NCBI RefSeq assembly: GCF_026126405.1
Contig: NZ_JAFMTQ010000002.1
Span: forward strand, 62,001-126,000
Direction of reading: 5' to 3'
DNA length: 64,000 nucleotides
Source of the DNA: Aureitalea sp. L0-47
Lineage (GTDB): Bacteria; Bacteroidota; Bacteroidia; Flavobacteriales; Flavobacteriaceae
The notes under the pieces are model-generated. The model ran no database searches. It was not told where the DNA came from and saw only the letters and a list, made by a program, of their open reading frames with translations. Below, piece after piece: positions 45,156 through 53,983 of this stretch. Made by a program: the position numbers and the translations under genes. Position 1 is the first letter of the stretch. Each line of letters starts with the position of its first letter.

Positions 45156-45309
45156 CGTTAAGTGATCTACACTTGAGGACAAATGTAGGATGTGGGAATT
45201 AGACTCCAAAATAAAGTAGCTATCGGAAAATTGGTTTTCGATAGCTACACTTTATTATCGATGAAATGCACTTTTTTTAGATAAAGTGCAGTATCAGAAT
45301 TGATGAAAA

Positions 45310-47997
45310 TTAGAGCACAAAGCGATATGTCGCCTTTATAAGGAAGGTATTTTGTGGTCGCTGACTAAGAAGTTGGTTGTCGATAATAGACCCAAAATCG
45401 TTGTTCACATCTCCCAGGCCGGTTATGCCTTGTGACCATACTAAAAAGATCTCCGAGCCCGGAATGTATTCCCAACGGACTACGAGGTTTGAACGGAATT
45501 GTACAAAAGCAAAATCCGGGTTACTGAAAGTGTAATCCGTATTTCCATCCATATCCTCATCAACGGAGTAGACATCGTCCTCGAATGAGATCTGCTCGTT
45601 TTCGTACCAGGTAACGCGTTCATTAAGGTCTTCGGCTTCGGACTGGTTCGCATAATTGAAGTTCGAGAACTTTGCTTTAAATATGAAAGGTTGCCCGTAA
45701 TATTGAATGGTGAGGTTCGGGTTAATGTTATAATTGACCCTGAGTGTGGTGCTCAATGACTCATTCTCAATTTCACCCAGAATATAGCGCGGAGTTCCAT
45801 TGAAGGCCTGTTCGCTTACGTATTGCGTTTTGTTTGGGTTTACTTCGAATTCATTGATAAGGGAAAGACTTAATGAATTCAACGGTTGATAAAAGAATCG
45901 GAGCACATATCGTTCAAAAGAGAAGTTATCCTGCTGTGCCATGGAACGGACAATTCCTGCATGCATATTGAATTTCTTCCTACCGTCCATACCAGAGAAC
46001 AGGAATACAAAATTTTCATCACTGAATCGCCATCTCGGCCCTCCTCTCAAGAAGGTATTGGTAAATATCCGGGGTTTGTGTCCGAAGCCTACCTCGCTCC
46101 ACCAGTTGTTTTTCCAGTTCACATAGCCGTTGACTTCATACTGAATTCGATTGTAATTCCCTTCGAAATCGTATTGGGTAAATTGATTCACTCCTATATT
46201 GGCCTGACGATACCAACTTGTTGAGTTGTTCCATAGCCTTCGCACATTGATATACTGAGTTAACTGGTCCGCCTGTCTTAGAAATCCAATATCATTTAGT
46301 TCCAACTCCGGTGATCTGAAGTTCCCTCCTGTGTTATATCTCCATTTTCCATCATCGCTTCGTCCTCCTATTTCAAAACTACCTCCAGTTCCCGACAGTG
46401 AAGTACGCAAAGGGTCTACATCCACGTGCCCGGCGTCTACCCGCTGGAATAAGTGTGTTAACGAGGTTTGGGTTCTCTCGATAGCCTCAGGACTCCCATT
46501 TACATTACTGAAAGTGAATTTACCGGTTGCATAGTACTTTCGTTCCTTCCAGTTGTGCCTGAAATCAATTCCTCCAGTGTAAGCACTCTCCCTCAGAAAA
46601 TCGAGACGTTCTTCCATCCTTCGATTGGTTGCCGTAATTATTCCTCCGATAAACGAATTATTATCGTTGAAATCCTTTTGGGCTCTGGCTACAAGATAAT
46701 TTGTAAGCGGTTCTACTACTTCTTCTCTTGGTTCACCCAGTTCATCCAGGTTATTGAGAACTTCCCGGTCTGTATTTAGTTCGATCTCGGCAAACTCTTT
46801 ATTGGTTATACTTTCTAAAAGACCAATTGCCCATCCGTTCTTTGTTTTTCCACTGAATTTTGCTGCTCCAAGGATGGTGGTAAAATTCGGGATATCGGCA
46901 AATTCTCCCTTCGATTCATCCGCTGTGGTGAAACCCTGCGGTGTCCTTCCAATTCTCCTGGAAAAGAAGACATTATCTGCACCACCCCCTACCCGGAAGT
47001 CAAATACATTCTTATTCTCTACAAAGAAAGGTCGGCGTTCCTGGAAGAAGATCTCGAAACCATCCAGGGCCACGGCTCCCGGATCGGCATCTACTTGTCC
47101 GAAGTCGGGATTAATCGTAAGATCTAAGGTAAGGTCGTTTGTAATTCCAATCTTGGCATCCAGCCCTCCCGTTAGTCTTGAATCATTGCCATCCCGGAAT
47201 GGATTCCCCGGTTGGGCCTCGTAAGTATCGAGCTGCGCTACCGTATAGGGTTGAATTTCTAATTGCTTCTGAGGTTTGATTCCCTTTATACCTCTAAGTT
47301 CTCCGAATTCACTTACCCAACCAGGAGGGTTTGGTGGAAAAGGTTGCCATAATGATCGTTCTTCATTTCCGAAATATCGTCGTGTAGACTGAATTCCCCA
47401 TACTTGTTCTTCATCGTTGCCGAAACGAAGCTGACTCAATGGAATTCGCATTTCAGCCGTCCATCCCTCTTCGTCAATATTGGTATCTAAATACCATATA
47501 GGGTTCCAGCTGTCATCGAAATTTCCATTATTGGAGATAAACTCATCTCCTTTTACCCCAGATACCGACGCTGTAAAGGAAAAACCGGATCTGTCGTCTC
47601 CATAACTATCGATATTGATCTCTACCCAATCACCTGGGAAATCATCTCTTCTTCCCATTCGCCTTTCTATAGTTGAGGGATCTTCCTGGTAACAGCGGAA
47701 AGCCACATACAGGTTTTTATCGTCGTAGACGATTTTCATTTTAGTCTGCTCGGTGGGTTCGGTACCATTGTCCGGTTGGAATTCCACGTAGTCTGAAGTC
47801 CACTCCACCGCATCCCATGCAGTATCATCGAGCACCCCATCTATACTGATGGGTTCCAAACCAGCCACCGAAGCAGTGGTATAGACTCTTTTTTCGTAGC
47901 TAACCGGTTTGGAATCATTACTACTTTCCGATTGTGCATAAACAAATTGAATTAATAGAATAGCCAGGAACAGGCAGATCGATTGATGAATTGACAT
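45310..47997 (-). CDS. DUF5916 outer-membrane-type protein (second copy)
   Basis: 895 residues. Signal peptide (1-21), a CBM9-like domain (ISIDGVLDDTAWDAVEW ... NLYVAFRCY), then DUF5916 with LTINPDFGQVDADP, ERRPFFVENKNVF and FFSRRIGRTPQG, and a long series of alternating polar/hydrophobic strands ending in F-x-L (YRFVL), as in outer-membrane beta-barrels. It is longer and more typical than the copy at 12494-14710 and stands alone without a hydrolase. Function unknown; probable outer-membrane location. Confidence 0.88.
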   Translation of the reverse strand: MSIHQSICLFLAILLIQFVYAQSESSNDSKPVSYEKRVYTTASVAGLEPISIDGVLDDTAWDAVEWTSDYVEFQPDNGTEPTEQTKMKIVYDDKNLYVAFRCYQEDPSTIERRMGRRDDFPGDWVEINIDSYGDDRSGFSFTASVSGVKGDEFISNNGNFDDSWNPIWYLDTNIDEEGWTAEMRIPLSQLRFGNDEEQVWGIQSTRRYFGNEERSLWQPFPPNPPGWVSEFGELRGIKGIKPQKQLEIQPYTVAQLDTYEAQPGNPFRDGNDSRLTGGLDAKIGITNDLTLDLTINPDFGQVDADPGAVALDGFEIFFQERRPFFVENKNVFDFRVGGGADNVFFSRRIGRTPQGFTTADESKGEFADIPNFTTILGAAKFSGKTKNGWAIGLLESITNKEFAEIELNTDREVLNNLDELGEPREEVVEPLTNYLVARAQKDFNDNNSFIGGIITATNRRMEERLDFLRESAYTGGIDFRHNWKERKYYATGKFTFSNVNGSPEAIERTQTSLTHLFQRVDAGHVDVDPLRTSLSGTGGSFEIGGRSDDGKWRYNTGGNFRSPELELNDIGFLRQADQLTQYINVRRLWNNSTSWYRQANIGVNQFTQYDFEGNYNRIQYEVNGYVNWKNNWWSEVGFGHKPRIFTNTFLRGGPRWRFSDENFVFLFSGMDGRKKFNMHAGIVRSMAQQDNFSFERYVLRFFYQPLNSLSLSLINEFEVNPNKTQYVSEQAFNGTPRYILGEIENESLSTTLRVNYNINPNLTIQYYGQPFIFKAKFSNFNYANQSEAEDLNERVTWYENEQISFEDDVYSVDEDMDGNTDYTFSNPDFAFVQFRSNLVVRWEYIPGSEIFLVWSQGITGLGDVNNDFGSIIDNQLLSQRPQNTFLIKATYRFVL

Positions 47998-48128
47998 GCT
48001 GGTTTGGTTGTTGATTGATGAATTAAAGACTTAAGTTAAGCAGGTAAGTGACAGCTTATGTTGTTAATTAATACTTTTTTAACGTTTGACGGCCCTTCAG
48101 AAGGGATCCAAAAAAACTTTCTCCTATA

Positions 48129-48158
48129 TTGTTTTTCAAATAATTAATGGTACATTTG
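48129..48158 (+). promoter_or_regulatory. promoter of the rplM-rpsI operon
   Basis: TTG (48129-48131), 19 bp, then TACATTTG (48151-48158): the complete Bacteroidota consensus. The leader begins with GCAGCCCTTTTTTAGGGG, a small C/G hairpin, before the rplM ATG at 48214. Confidence 0.8.
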
Positions 48159-48213
48159 CAGCCCTTTTTTAGGGGAAAAAACAATGTTTTATTAACTATT
48201 GACAAAAAACGAA

Positions 48214-48669
48214 ATGGATACATTGAGTTACAAAACAGTATCGGCTAACAAGAACACCGTAAATAAAGAGTGGTTGTTGGTGGATGCGGACGGGCAAGCA
48301 TTGGGTCGTCTTGCGAGCGAAGTCGCTAAGTTACTTCGCGGAAAGCACAAGCCGAATTTCACTCCACATGTGGATTGCGGTGATAATGTAATTATTACTA
48401 ATGCGGCAAAGATCCGTCTTACAGGAAACAAATGGCAGGACAAAACCTATATCCGTCACACCGGATATCCAGGTGGACAACGCAGCTTGAACGCTAGTGA
48501 GTTGTTTGAAAAAGATCCTACCCGAATCGTAGAAAAAGCGGTAAAGGGCATGCTTCCGAAGAATAAACTGGGTGCCCAGTTATTCAGAAATCTGAAAGTG
48601 TATGCAGGAACTGAGCACGATCAGGAAGCACAAAAGCCAAAAACCATTAATCTAAACGACAAAAAGTAA
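48214..48669 (+). CDS. rplM: 50S ribosomal protein L13
   Basis: 151 residues from ATG 48214 ([15 protein letters not shown]); the TTG at 48199 is an unlikely start. L13 signatures: [36 protein letters not shown] and RHTGYPGG. It binds 23S rRNA early in large-subunit assembly. First gene of a strong promoter's transcript; rpsI starts 2 bp after its stop, the near-universal L13-S9 pair. Confidence 0.97.
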   Translation: MDTLSYKTVSANKNTVNKEWLLVDADGQALGRLASEVAKLLRGKHKPNFTPHVDCGDNVIITNAAKIRLTGNKWQDKTYIRHTGYPGGQRSLNASELFEKDPTRIVEKAVKGMLPKNKLGAQLFRNLKVYAGTEHDQEAQKPKTINLNDKK

Positions 48670-48671
48670 GA

Positions 48672-49058
48672 ATGGACACAATACACAAAATAGGAAGAAG
48701 AAAGACTGCGGTTGCACGAGTATACCTTTCCGAAGGAAAAGGAAAGATCACTGTGAACAAGCGCGACATGGATAAATATTTCACAACAGACACCCTTCGT
48801 TACAAGGTAAAGCAACCATTAGCACTTACCGACAACGAGAAGACTTTCGACATCAGTGTGAATGTCTATGGAGGTGGTATCACAGGACAGGCCGAAGCCA
48901 TCCGTTTGGCATTGTCCAGAGCAATGTGTGAAGTAAACGAAGAAAACAGGAGTGTCTTGAAGCCTGAAGGATTACTTACAAGAGACCCGAGAATGGTTGA
49001 GCGTAAGAAATTCGGACAGAAGAAAGCACGTAAGAAATTCCAGTTCTCTAAGCGTTAA
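48672..49058 (+). CDS. rpsI: 30S ribosomal protein S9
   Basis: 128 residues. It begins MDTIHKIGRRKTAVARVYL and ends KKFGQKKARKKFQFSKR; the basic C-terminal tail reaches the P-site tRNA anticodon in the ribosome. GGGITGQAEAIRLALSRAM is the conserved core. Cotranscribed with rplM. Confidence 0.97.
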   Translation: MDTIHKIGRRKTAVARVYLSEGKGKITVNKRDMDKYFTTDTLRYKVKQPLALTDNEKTFDISVNVYGGGITGQAEAIRLALSRAMCEVNEENRSVLKPEGLLTRDPRMVERKKFGQKKARKKFQFSKR

Positions 49059-49269
49059 AATTTTTCAACCCTGCCTGGCTGTTCATGCCGAATGGCCAGG
49101 TGCGGTTACAAGTTCATATTTTTATTAATAAAGCTGTTATCAACATCCTCCGAAGCTTTAGCGAAGGAGGCCCTTAATTAAAAGGGAATTGTTGAGTTAG
49201 TTTAGCATCTAAACCAATGTCGGTTTCCGAACTGGTTGCTATCTAAACAGGAACGTAAACTAAAACAAA
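49059..49269 (+). promoter_or_regulatory. rpsI-rpsB spacer with three hairpins
   Basis: 211 bp without a gene. CCTGGC/GCCAGG pair at 49074-49100; a palindrome CCTCCGAAGCTTTAGCGAAGGAGG lies at 49147-49170; CCCTT/AAGGG follow at 49171-49186. No T-run follows any of them, so they could be a leader of rpsB or read-through modulators rather than terminators. Confidence 0.4.
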
Positions 49270-50106
49270 ATGGCAAACAACAAAGAAGTTAAGGACCTCC
49301 TTGACGCCGGTGTTCACTTTGGGCACCTAACCCGAAAATGGAATCCCAACATGGCTCCCTATATCTATATGGAGCGTAACGGGATCCACATCCTGAACCT
49401 TTACAAAACTGCTGCTAAGCTTGATGAAGCTTGCGAAGCAATGCAGAAGATCGCCTCTAGCGGGCGTAAGATCCTTTTCGTAGCTACTAAGAAGCAGGCA
49501 AAAGACATTGTTGCTGAAAAAGCAGGCAATGCTAACATGCCATACATCACGGAAAGATGGCCGGGGGGAATGCTTACCAACTTCGTAACGATCAGAAAGG
49601 CCGTTAAAAAAATGGCCATGATCGATCGTATGAAACAAGATGGTACATTCAACACGCTTTCTAAGAAAGAGCGACTTGCCGTTGATCGTACCCGTGCGAA
49701 ACTTGAGAAGAACCTTGGTTCTATCAGTGATATGAGCAGATTGCCTGGTGCGCTTTTCATCGTGGATACAACGAGAGAGCACATCGCCGTGAAAGAAGCA
49801 CAGAAATTGAACATCCCGATCTTCGCTATGGTTGATACTAACAGTGATCCTCGAGATATCGATTACGTGATCCCATCGAATGACGATGCTTCTAAATCTA
49901 TCGAGAAGATAGTTTCACGAGTATCCGAAGCTGTTATTGAAGGTCTTGCCGAGCGCAAGAACAACAAGGATGCAGAGACGGCAAAAGCTGAATCTCCGAA
50001 AGCAGAGGCTCCTAAGGCTGAAGCACCAAAAGCAGAAGCTCCTAAGGCCAAAGCAGCAACTGCTGCACCGGTAGTGGAAGCCGAAGCAACAAAAGAAGAA
50101 GAATAA
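49270..50106 (+). CDS. rpsB: 30S ribosomal protein S2 with Ala/Lys/Pro-rich tail
   Basis: 278 residues. The S2 core (1-225) has LLDAGVHFGHLTRKWNPNM, GRKILFVATKKQA, ITERWPGGMLTNF and IPSNDDASKSI. Residues about 232-278 form a low-complexity tail with repeated PKAEA units and an acidic end, as seen in several Bacteroidota S2 proteins. S2 joins late in small-subunit assembly and contacts S1. Followed by tsf after 75 bp, the usual arrangement. Confidence 0.97.
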   Translation: MANNKEVKDLLDAGVHFGHLTRKWNPNMAPYIYMERNGIHILNLYKTAAKLDEACEAMQKIASSGRKILFVATKKQAKDIVAEKAGNANMPYITERWPGGMLTNFVTIRKAVKKMAMIDRMKQDGTFNTLSKKERLAVDRTRAKLEKNLGSISDMSRLPGALFIVDTTREHIAVKEAQKLNIPIFAMVDTNSDPRDIDYVIPSNDDASKSIEKIVSRVSEAVIEGLAERKNNKDAETAKAESPKAEAPKAEAPKAEAPKAKAATAAPVVEAEATKEEE

Positions 50107-50181
50107 CAATTACAAAAGCAAAAGAGTTTCACGGTAATTTCTTTAAAGAATCGATGACTCTTAAATAAAACGGAAAACACT

Positions 50182-51153
50182 ATGGAAATGGTTAAGATTA
50201 CCGCTAAAATGGTAAGCGAATTGAGACAAAAAACCGGAGCCGGAATGATGGACTGTAAAAAGGCATTAGTAGAGGCTGAAGGTGATTTCGATAAAGCAAT
50301 TGAGATCCTTAGAAAAAAGGGACAGAAGGTTGCTGAAAAAAGAGCCGATCGCGACTCCAGCGAAGGAGCTGTTATTGCTAAGGTGAACGATAGCAAGACT
50401 AAAGGTGCCATCGTTTCTCTGAATTGTGAAACAGATTTTGTGTCTAAGAACGATGACTACGTTGCAATGGCGCATCAAATGGCTGAGATAGCTCTTGGAA
50501 CTTCTACTAAGGAAGAATTCATGGCGGCCGATTTCGGAGGGATCACTGTTGAAGAGAAACTTACCGAGCAAACTGGTGTGATTGGTGAGAAGATTGAAAT
50601 CGGTGCTTACAAAACGATAGAAGCTCCTTACTTAGGATCGTACATCCACGGAAACAAGATCGCTGCTATCGTAGGGCTTTCAGCTGCTGTTGATAATGCC
50701 GAGGTATTAGCAAAAGATCTTGCTATGCAAGTTGCCTCCATGGGCGCGACTACCCTATCTTACAAAGATTTCGATGCAGATTTTATTGCTTCTGAAACAG
50801 AGGCTCGAATCGCTGTAATTGAAAAGGACAACATTGAGCTTGGCCGACTAGGAAAAACATTGAAAAATGTTCCTAAGTACATTTCAAGAGCTCAATTGAC
50901 TGATGAGGTGCTTGCACAGGCTGAGGCTGACATCAAAGCTGAATTGATCGCTGAAGGTAAGCCAGAGCAGATCCTTGATAGGATAGTACCTGGAAAACTA
51001 GAGCGGTTTATTTCAGACAACACTACCCTTGACCAGGAGCAGTGCTTGCTTGACCAGAAATTTATCAAGGACGAAAAACTTACTGTTGCCGAATATGTGC
51101 AATCATACGGTGATGTAGAAGTTGTTTCCTTCGAAAGAGTTTCTTTGTCATAA
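50182..51153 (+). CDS. tsf: translation elongation factor Ts
   Basis: 323 residues (or 321 if ATG 50188, MVKITAKMV, is used, which fits the family better). UBA-like start (VSELRQKTGAGMMDCKKALVEA), then the two core subdomains with CETDFVSKNDDYV and GSYIHGNKIAAIVGLS. It exchanges GDP for GTP on EF-Tu. Length above E. coli EF-Ts (283) is normal for Bacteroidota. A strong terminator follows. Confidence 0.97.
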   Translation: MEMVKITAKMVSELRQKTGAGMMDCKKALVEAEGDFDKAIEILRKKGQKVAEKRADRDSSEGAVIAKVNDSKTKGAIVSLNCETDFVSKNDDYVAMAHQMAEIALGTSTKEEFMAADFGGITVEEKLTEQTGVIGEKIEIGAYKTIEAPYLGSYIHGNKIAAIVGLSAAVDNAEVLAKDLAMQVASMGATTLSYKDFDADFIASETEARIAVIEKDNIELGRLGKTLKNVPKYISRAQLTDEVLAQAEADIKAELIAEGKPEQILDRIVPGKLERFISDNTTLDQEQCLLDQKFIKDEKLTVAEYVQSYGDVEVVSFERVSLS

Positions 51154-51176
51154 AGTTTTCAGATATAGAAAATAAG

Positions 51177-51208
51177 AACGCCTTTGATTTTTCAAAGGCG
51201 TTTTTGTT
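51177..51208 (+). terminator. rho-independent terminator after tsf
   Basis: AACGCCTTTGA / TCAAAGGCGTT (11 bp) with loop TTTT and a T-rich tail. Confidence 0.85.
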
Positions 51209-51230
51209 TATGGATGATTTAATTTTTAAC

Positions 51231-51238
51231 TATTTTTG
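51231..51238 (+). promoter_or_regulatory. -7 promoter box of pyrH
   Basis: TATTTTTG matches TAnnTTTG, 17 bp before the pyrH ATG and directly after the tsf terminator, so pyrH-frr start a new transcript. Confidence 0.55.
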
Positions 51239-51255
51239 TTGGAACGAAATCCACT

Positions 51256-51963
51256 ATGCAATACAAAAGAATCCTACTGAAATTATCCGGCGAAGCACTT
51301 ATGGGTAGCCAGCAATATGGAATCGACCCGCAACGACTCCAGGACTACGCAAAAGAGATAAAGCAAATTGCAGATAAAGGGGTTGAAGTTGCCATTGTAA
51401 TAGGAGGCGGGAATATATTCAGGGGATTGTCCGGGGCCAGCAAAGGTATGGACCGGGTACAGGGTGACCATATGGGCATGCTTGCAACGGTGATCAACGG
51501 TCTGGCATTGCAGGGAGCACTTGAAGACGAGGGTATGCCTACCAGGCTTCAGAGTGCTATAAAACTAAATGAAGTTGCCGAACCATTTATACGTCGGAAG
51601 GCCATCCGACACCTGGAAAAAGGTCGCGTAGTGATCTTTGGAGGTGGTACGGGAAATCCTTACTTCACCACAGATTCGGCAGCGGTACTAAGGGCAATCG
51701 AAATAGGCGCTGATGTGATCCTCAAAGGAACTCGAGTGGATGGAATCTACTCCAGCGACCCGGAAAAGGACAGTGGAGCCACGAAATTCGACAACATTAG
51801 TTTTAATGATGTCCTACGTAAAGGATTAAAAGTAATGGACACTACCGCCTTTACTTTGAGCCAGGAAAATGAACTGCCGATTATCGTTTTCGACATGAAT
51901 ACCCAGGGAAATCTTTACAAAGTAGTTTCCGGGGAAAATATAGGCACAAAAGTAAATTTGTAA
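51256..51963 (+). CDS. pyrH: UMP kinase
   Basis: 235 residues, full length for the amino-acid-kinase-type UMP kinase. [12 protein letters not shown] (phosphate loop), [27 protein letters not shown] and [15 protein letters not shown] (nucleotide pocket) are all present. It phosphorylates UMP to UDP in pyrimidine synthesis. frr follows after about 40 bp, the conserved pyrH-frr order. Confidence 0.97.
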   Translation: MQYKRILLKLSGEALMGSQQYGIDPQRLQDYAKEIKQIADKGVEVAIVIGGGNIFRGLSGASKGMDRVQGDHMGMLATVINGLALQGALEDEGMPTRLQSAIKLNEVAEPFIRRKAIRHLEKGRVVIFGGGTGNPYFTTDSAAVLRAIEIGADVILKGTRVDGIYSSDPEKDSGATKFDNISFNDVLRKGLKVMDTTAFTLSQENELPIIVFDMNTQGNLYKVVSGENIGTKVNL

Positions 51964-52005
51964 CTTTGGTTTGATTTTTGGAACAAATCTTAAAAATTTT
52001 AAGTG

Positions 52006-52560
52006 ATGGACGAAGAAGTTAAATTTATAATCGATAGCACTAAAGAAGCTATGGATAATGCTATTAAGCATCTTGAGAAGAAGCTTATCAACATACGTGC
52101 TGGTAAAGCCTCTCCAGCAATGGTTTCTTCAGTAGAGGTTGAAGCTTACGGAACTCAATCTCCATTGAACCAGGTAGCTAATGTGAATACTCCTGATGCC
52201 ATGACCATTTCGATTCAACCCTGGGACAAATCCCTTATCCCGGAGATCGAAAAGGCGATCATGGTGGCAAATCTTGGATTCAATCCCTCGAACAATGGAG
52301 AAAGTGTGATCATCAATGTTCCGGTCCTTACAGAAGAACGACGGAGGGAATTGGCGAAACAAGCGAAAGCAGAAGCAGAAGACACCAAGGTAGGTGTTCG
52401 TAATGATCGCAAGGTTGCTATGAACGATATTAAGGAACTGGATGTTTCAGAAGATATGAAAAGCAACCTGGAAATCGATGTCCAGGAGATGACTGACAAT
52501 CACATCAAAAGAATTGACGAAATCTATCATGCGAAAGAAAAGGAGATCATGACCGTCTAA
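52006..52560 (+). CDS. frr: ribosome recycling factor
   Basis: 184 residues from ATG 52006; a GTG at 52003 just before it is less likely. The long three-helix bundle is recognisable from LEKKLINIRAGKASPAMV, TISIQPWDKSLIPEIEKAI and VPVLTEERRRELAKQAK, ending HIKRIDEIYHAKEKEIMTV. With EF-G it splits post-termination ribosomes. Confidence 0.97.
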   Translation: MDEEVKFIIDSTKEAMDNAIKHLEKKLINIRAGKASPAMVSSVEVEAYGTQSPLNQVANVNTPDAMTISIQPWDKSLIPEIEKAIMVANLGFNPSNNGESVIINVPVLTEERRRELAKQAKAEAEDTKVGVRNDRKVAMNDIKELDVSEDMKSNLEIDVQEMTDNHIKRIDEIYHAKEKEIMTV

Positions 52561-52589
52561 ATGATAAAACACGTTAAACATAATCTAAA

Positions 52590-52618
52590 AAAGCGGCTCT
52601 TGTGCCGCTTTCTTTATA
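52590..52618 (+). terminator. rho-independent terminator after frr
   Basis: AAAGCGGC / GCCGCTTT with a 6-base loop, followed by CTTTAT. Confidence 0.7.
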
Positions 52619-52650
52619 CTTTAATAACTTGAAATTCGTTCCTGTTATTC

Positions 52651-53919
52651 ATGCGTAAAACCTCACTTGTCCTGCTCTTATTCCTATTACCTTTTTTCCT
52701 CGAGGCCCAGGAACCTGCTGTTGAAACGCGCCCGGACACAACTTCAACGTCCAGGGAAAAAAAAGTGAGCCCATTTAAATCAGGTTTTTACCCCCTTGGC
52801 TTCTTCGATGTGGATCTTCGGTATTTCATCAAATACAATAATTACGAAGGTTTCAGACTCGGCTTCGGCGGAATTACCAATGAGCGCCTGTTCGAAAATT
52901 TAAAGATAGGCGGCTATATAGCCAGAGGATTTAAGGACAAAGATTTCAAATTCAGCATTGGTGGTAGTGTTCGTGTAAATAAAGAACACAGTACATGGAT
53001 CAATGCATACTATTACGACGACATCCGGGAAATTGGCACCATGTCCTATCTCACAGATAACAGGGTGTATTCGGTTTTCGAGCCGAGGCGTTTGAACGTG
53101 ACGCAATTTTTCAAGTACCGTACCGTCATGGGAAATGTTCAGCATGAATTTTCTCCAAAATTTCTCGGTGAATTGAGAGCGGAACATTCAAAAATAGATC
53201 AGATTGAGGACTATCAGTTTCTGGACAACAGAACCTTATACAGTGCTTATGAAACAGCCGAAGTTACCGCTTCGGTGAGAATAAGCCCGAAGACCAATTT
53301 CATCACGGTGGACGATGGTCGCATAGAATACTTCGATGGTTTTCCTAAGATAAGTGCCCAGGTAACCCAGAGTATTCCTGGCATAGCCGGTAGTGATTTC
53401 AGCTACACAAAATTCGGACTAAAACTCGACTATTACATCAAGAGAGAAGATCTCTCATCCACGAATATTTTACTCGAAGGTAACTATGCCACAGGTGACG
53501 TACCCTTAACACATCTGTTCCATGCTTATCCGAACAGTCCCACCAAAGATGAGATCCTGCAGCGGTTTTCAGTAGCAGGACGGCGCAGCTTCGAGACGAT
53601 GTATTTCGGTGAGTTCTTCTCGGACCAATTACTCACTTTACAGGTAAAGCACAGTTTGCGTCGATTTTATTTTTCCGAAAGATTCCAGCCCGAGCTAGTG
53701 TTTATAACACGCCACGCCTTTGGGGATATGTCTCGCCCGGAACGGCATGTGGGGATTCCTTTCAATACGCTCGATGAGTTGTATTCTGAATCCGGTCTGG
53801 AGCTAAACCGATTGCTTTTTGGATTTGGACTTAGCTTTGCCTATCGATACGGATTTTATCACCTTCCGGATTTCGAAGACAACATTTCCTTTAAATTCAC
53901 CTTTTATCTGAAATTATAA
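52651..53919 (+). CDS. outer-membrane beta-barrel protein, DUF5686-like
   Basis: 422 residues with a signal peptide (1-19), a short linker, then PFKSGFYPLGFFDVDLRYFIKYNNYEGFRLGFGG, which resembles the barrel part of DUF5686/carboxypeptidase-regulatory-like proteins. Alternating aromatic strands run to the C terminus (FEDNISFKFTFYLKL). The usual N-terminal carboxypeptidase-like domain of DUF5686 proteins is missing, so this is either a shorter subfamily or only the barrel. No enzyme motif; outer-membrane location is likely. Confidence 0.75.
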   Translation: MRKTSLVLLLFLLPFFLEAQEPAVETRPDTTSTSREKKVSPFKSGFYPLGFFDVDLRYFIKYNNYEGFRLGFGGITNERLFENLKIGGYIARGFKDKDFKFSIGGSVRVNKEHSTWINAYYYDDIREIGTMSYLTDNRVYSVFEPRRLNVTQFFKYRTVMGNVQHEFSPKFLGELRAEHSKIDQIEDYQFLDNRTLYSAYETAEVTASVRISPKTNFITVDDGRIEYFDGFPKISAQVTQSIPGIAGSDFSYTKFGLKLDYYIKREDLSSTNILLEGNYATGDVPLTHLFHAYPNSPTKDEILQRFSVAGRRSFETMYFGEFFSDQLLTLQVKHSLRRFYFSERFQPELVFITRHAFGDMSRPERHVGIPFNTLDELYSESGLELNRLLFGFGLSFAYRYGFYHLPDFEDNISFKFTFYLKL

Positions 53920-53952
53920 ACTCCTTAACAGCTTATGTACTGGGGTTTTTAA

Positions 53953-53960
53953 TACCTTTG
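53953..53960 (+). promoter_or_regulatory. -7 promoter box of the RND/MMPL gene
   Basis: TACCTTTG matches TAnnTTTG and lies 23 bp before the TTG start codon at 53984, which supports that unusual start. Confidence 0.5.
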
Positions 53961-53983
53961 CCCGACCGTAATCAGGGCCTGCT

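Noticed and set aside
46754-47224. 156-residue plus-strand ORF inside the second DUF5916 gene
   Set aside because: Antisense to a conserved region (PDFGQVDADP); shadow.
49863-50411. 182-residue minus-strand ORF over rpsB-tsf
   Set aside because: Its Ala/Ser/Phe-rich repeats are the complement of the PKAEA codons of S2.
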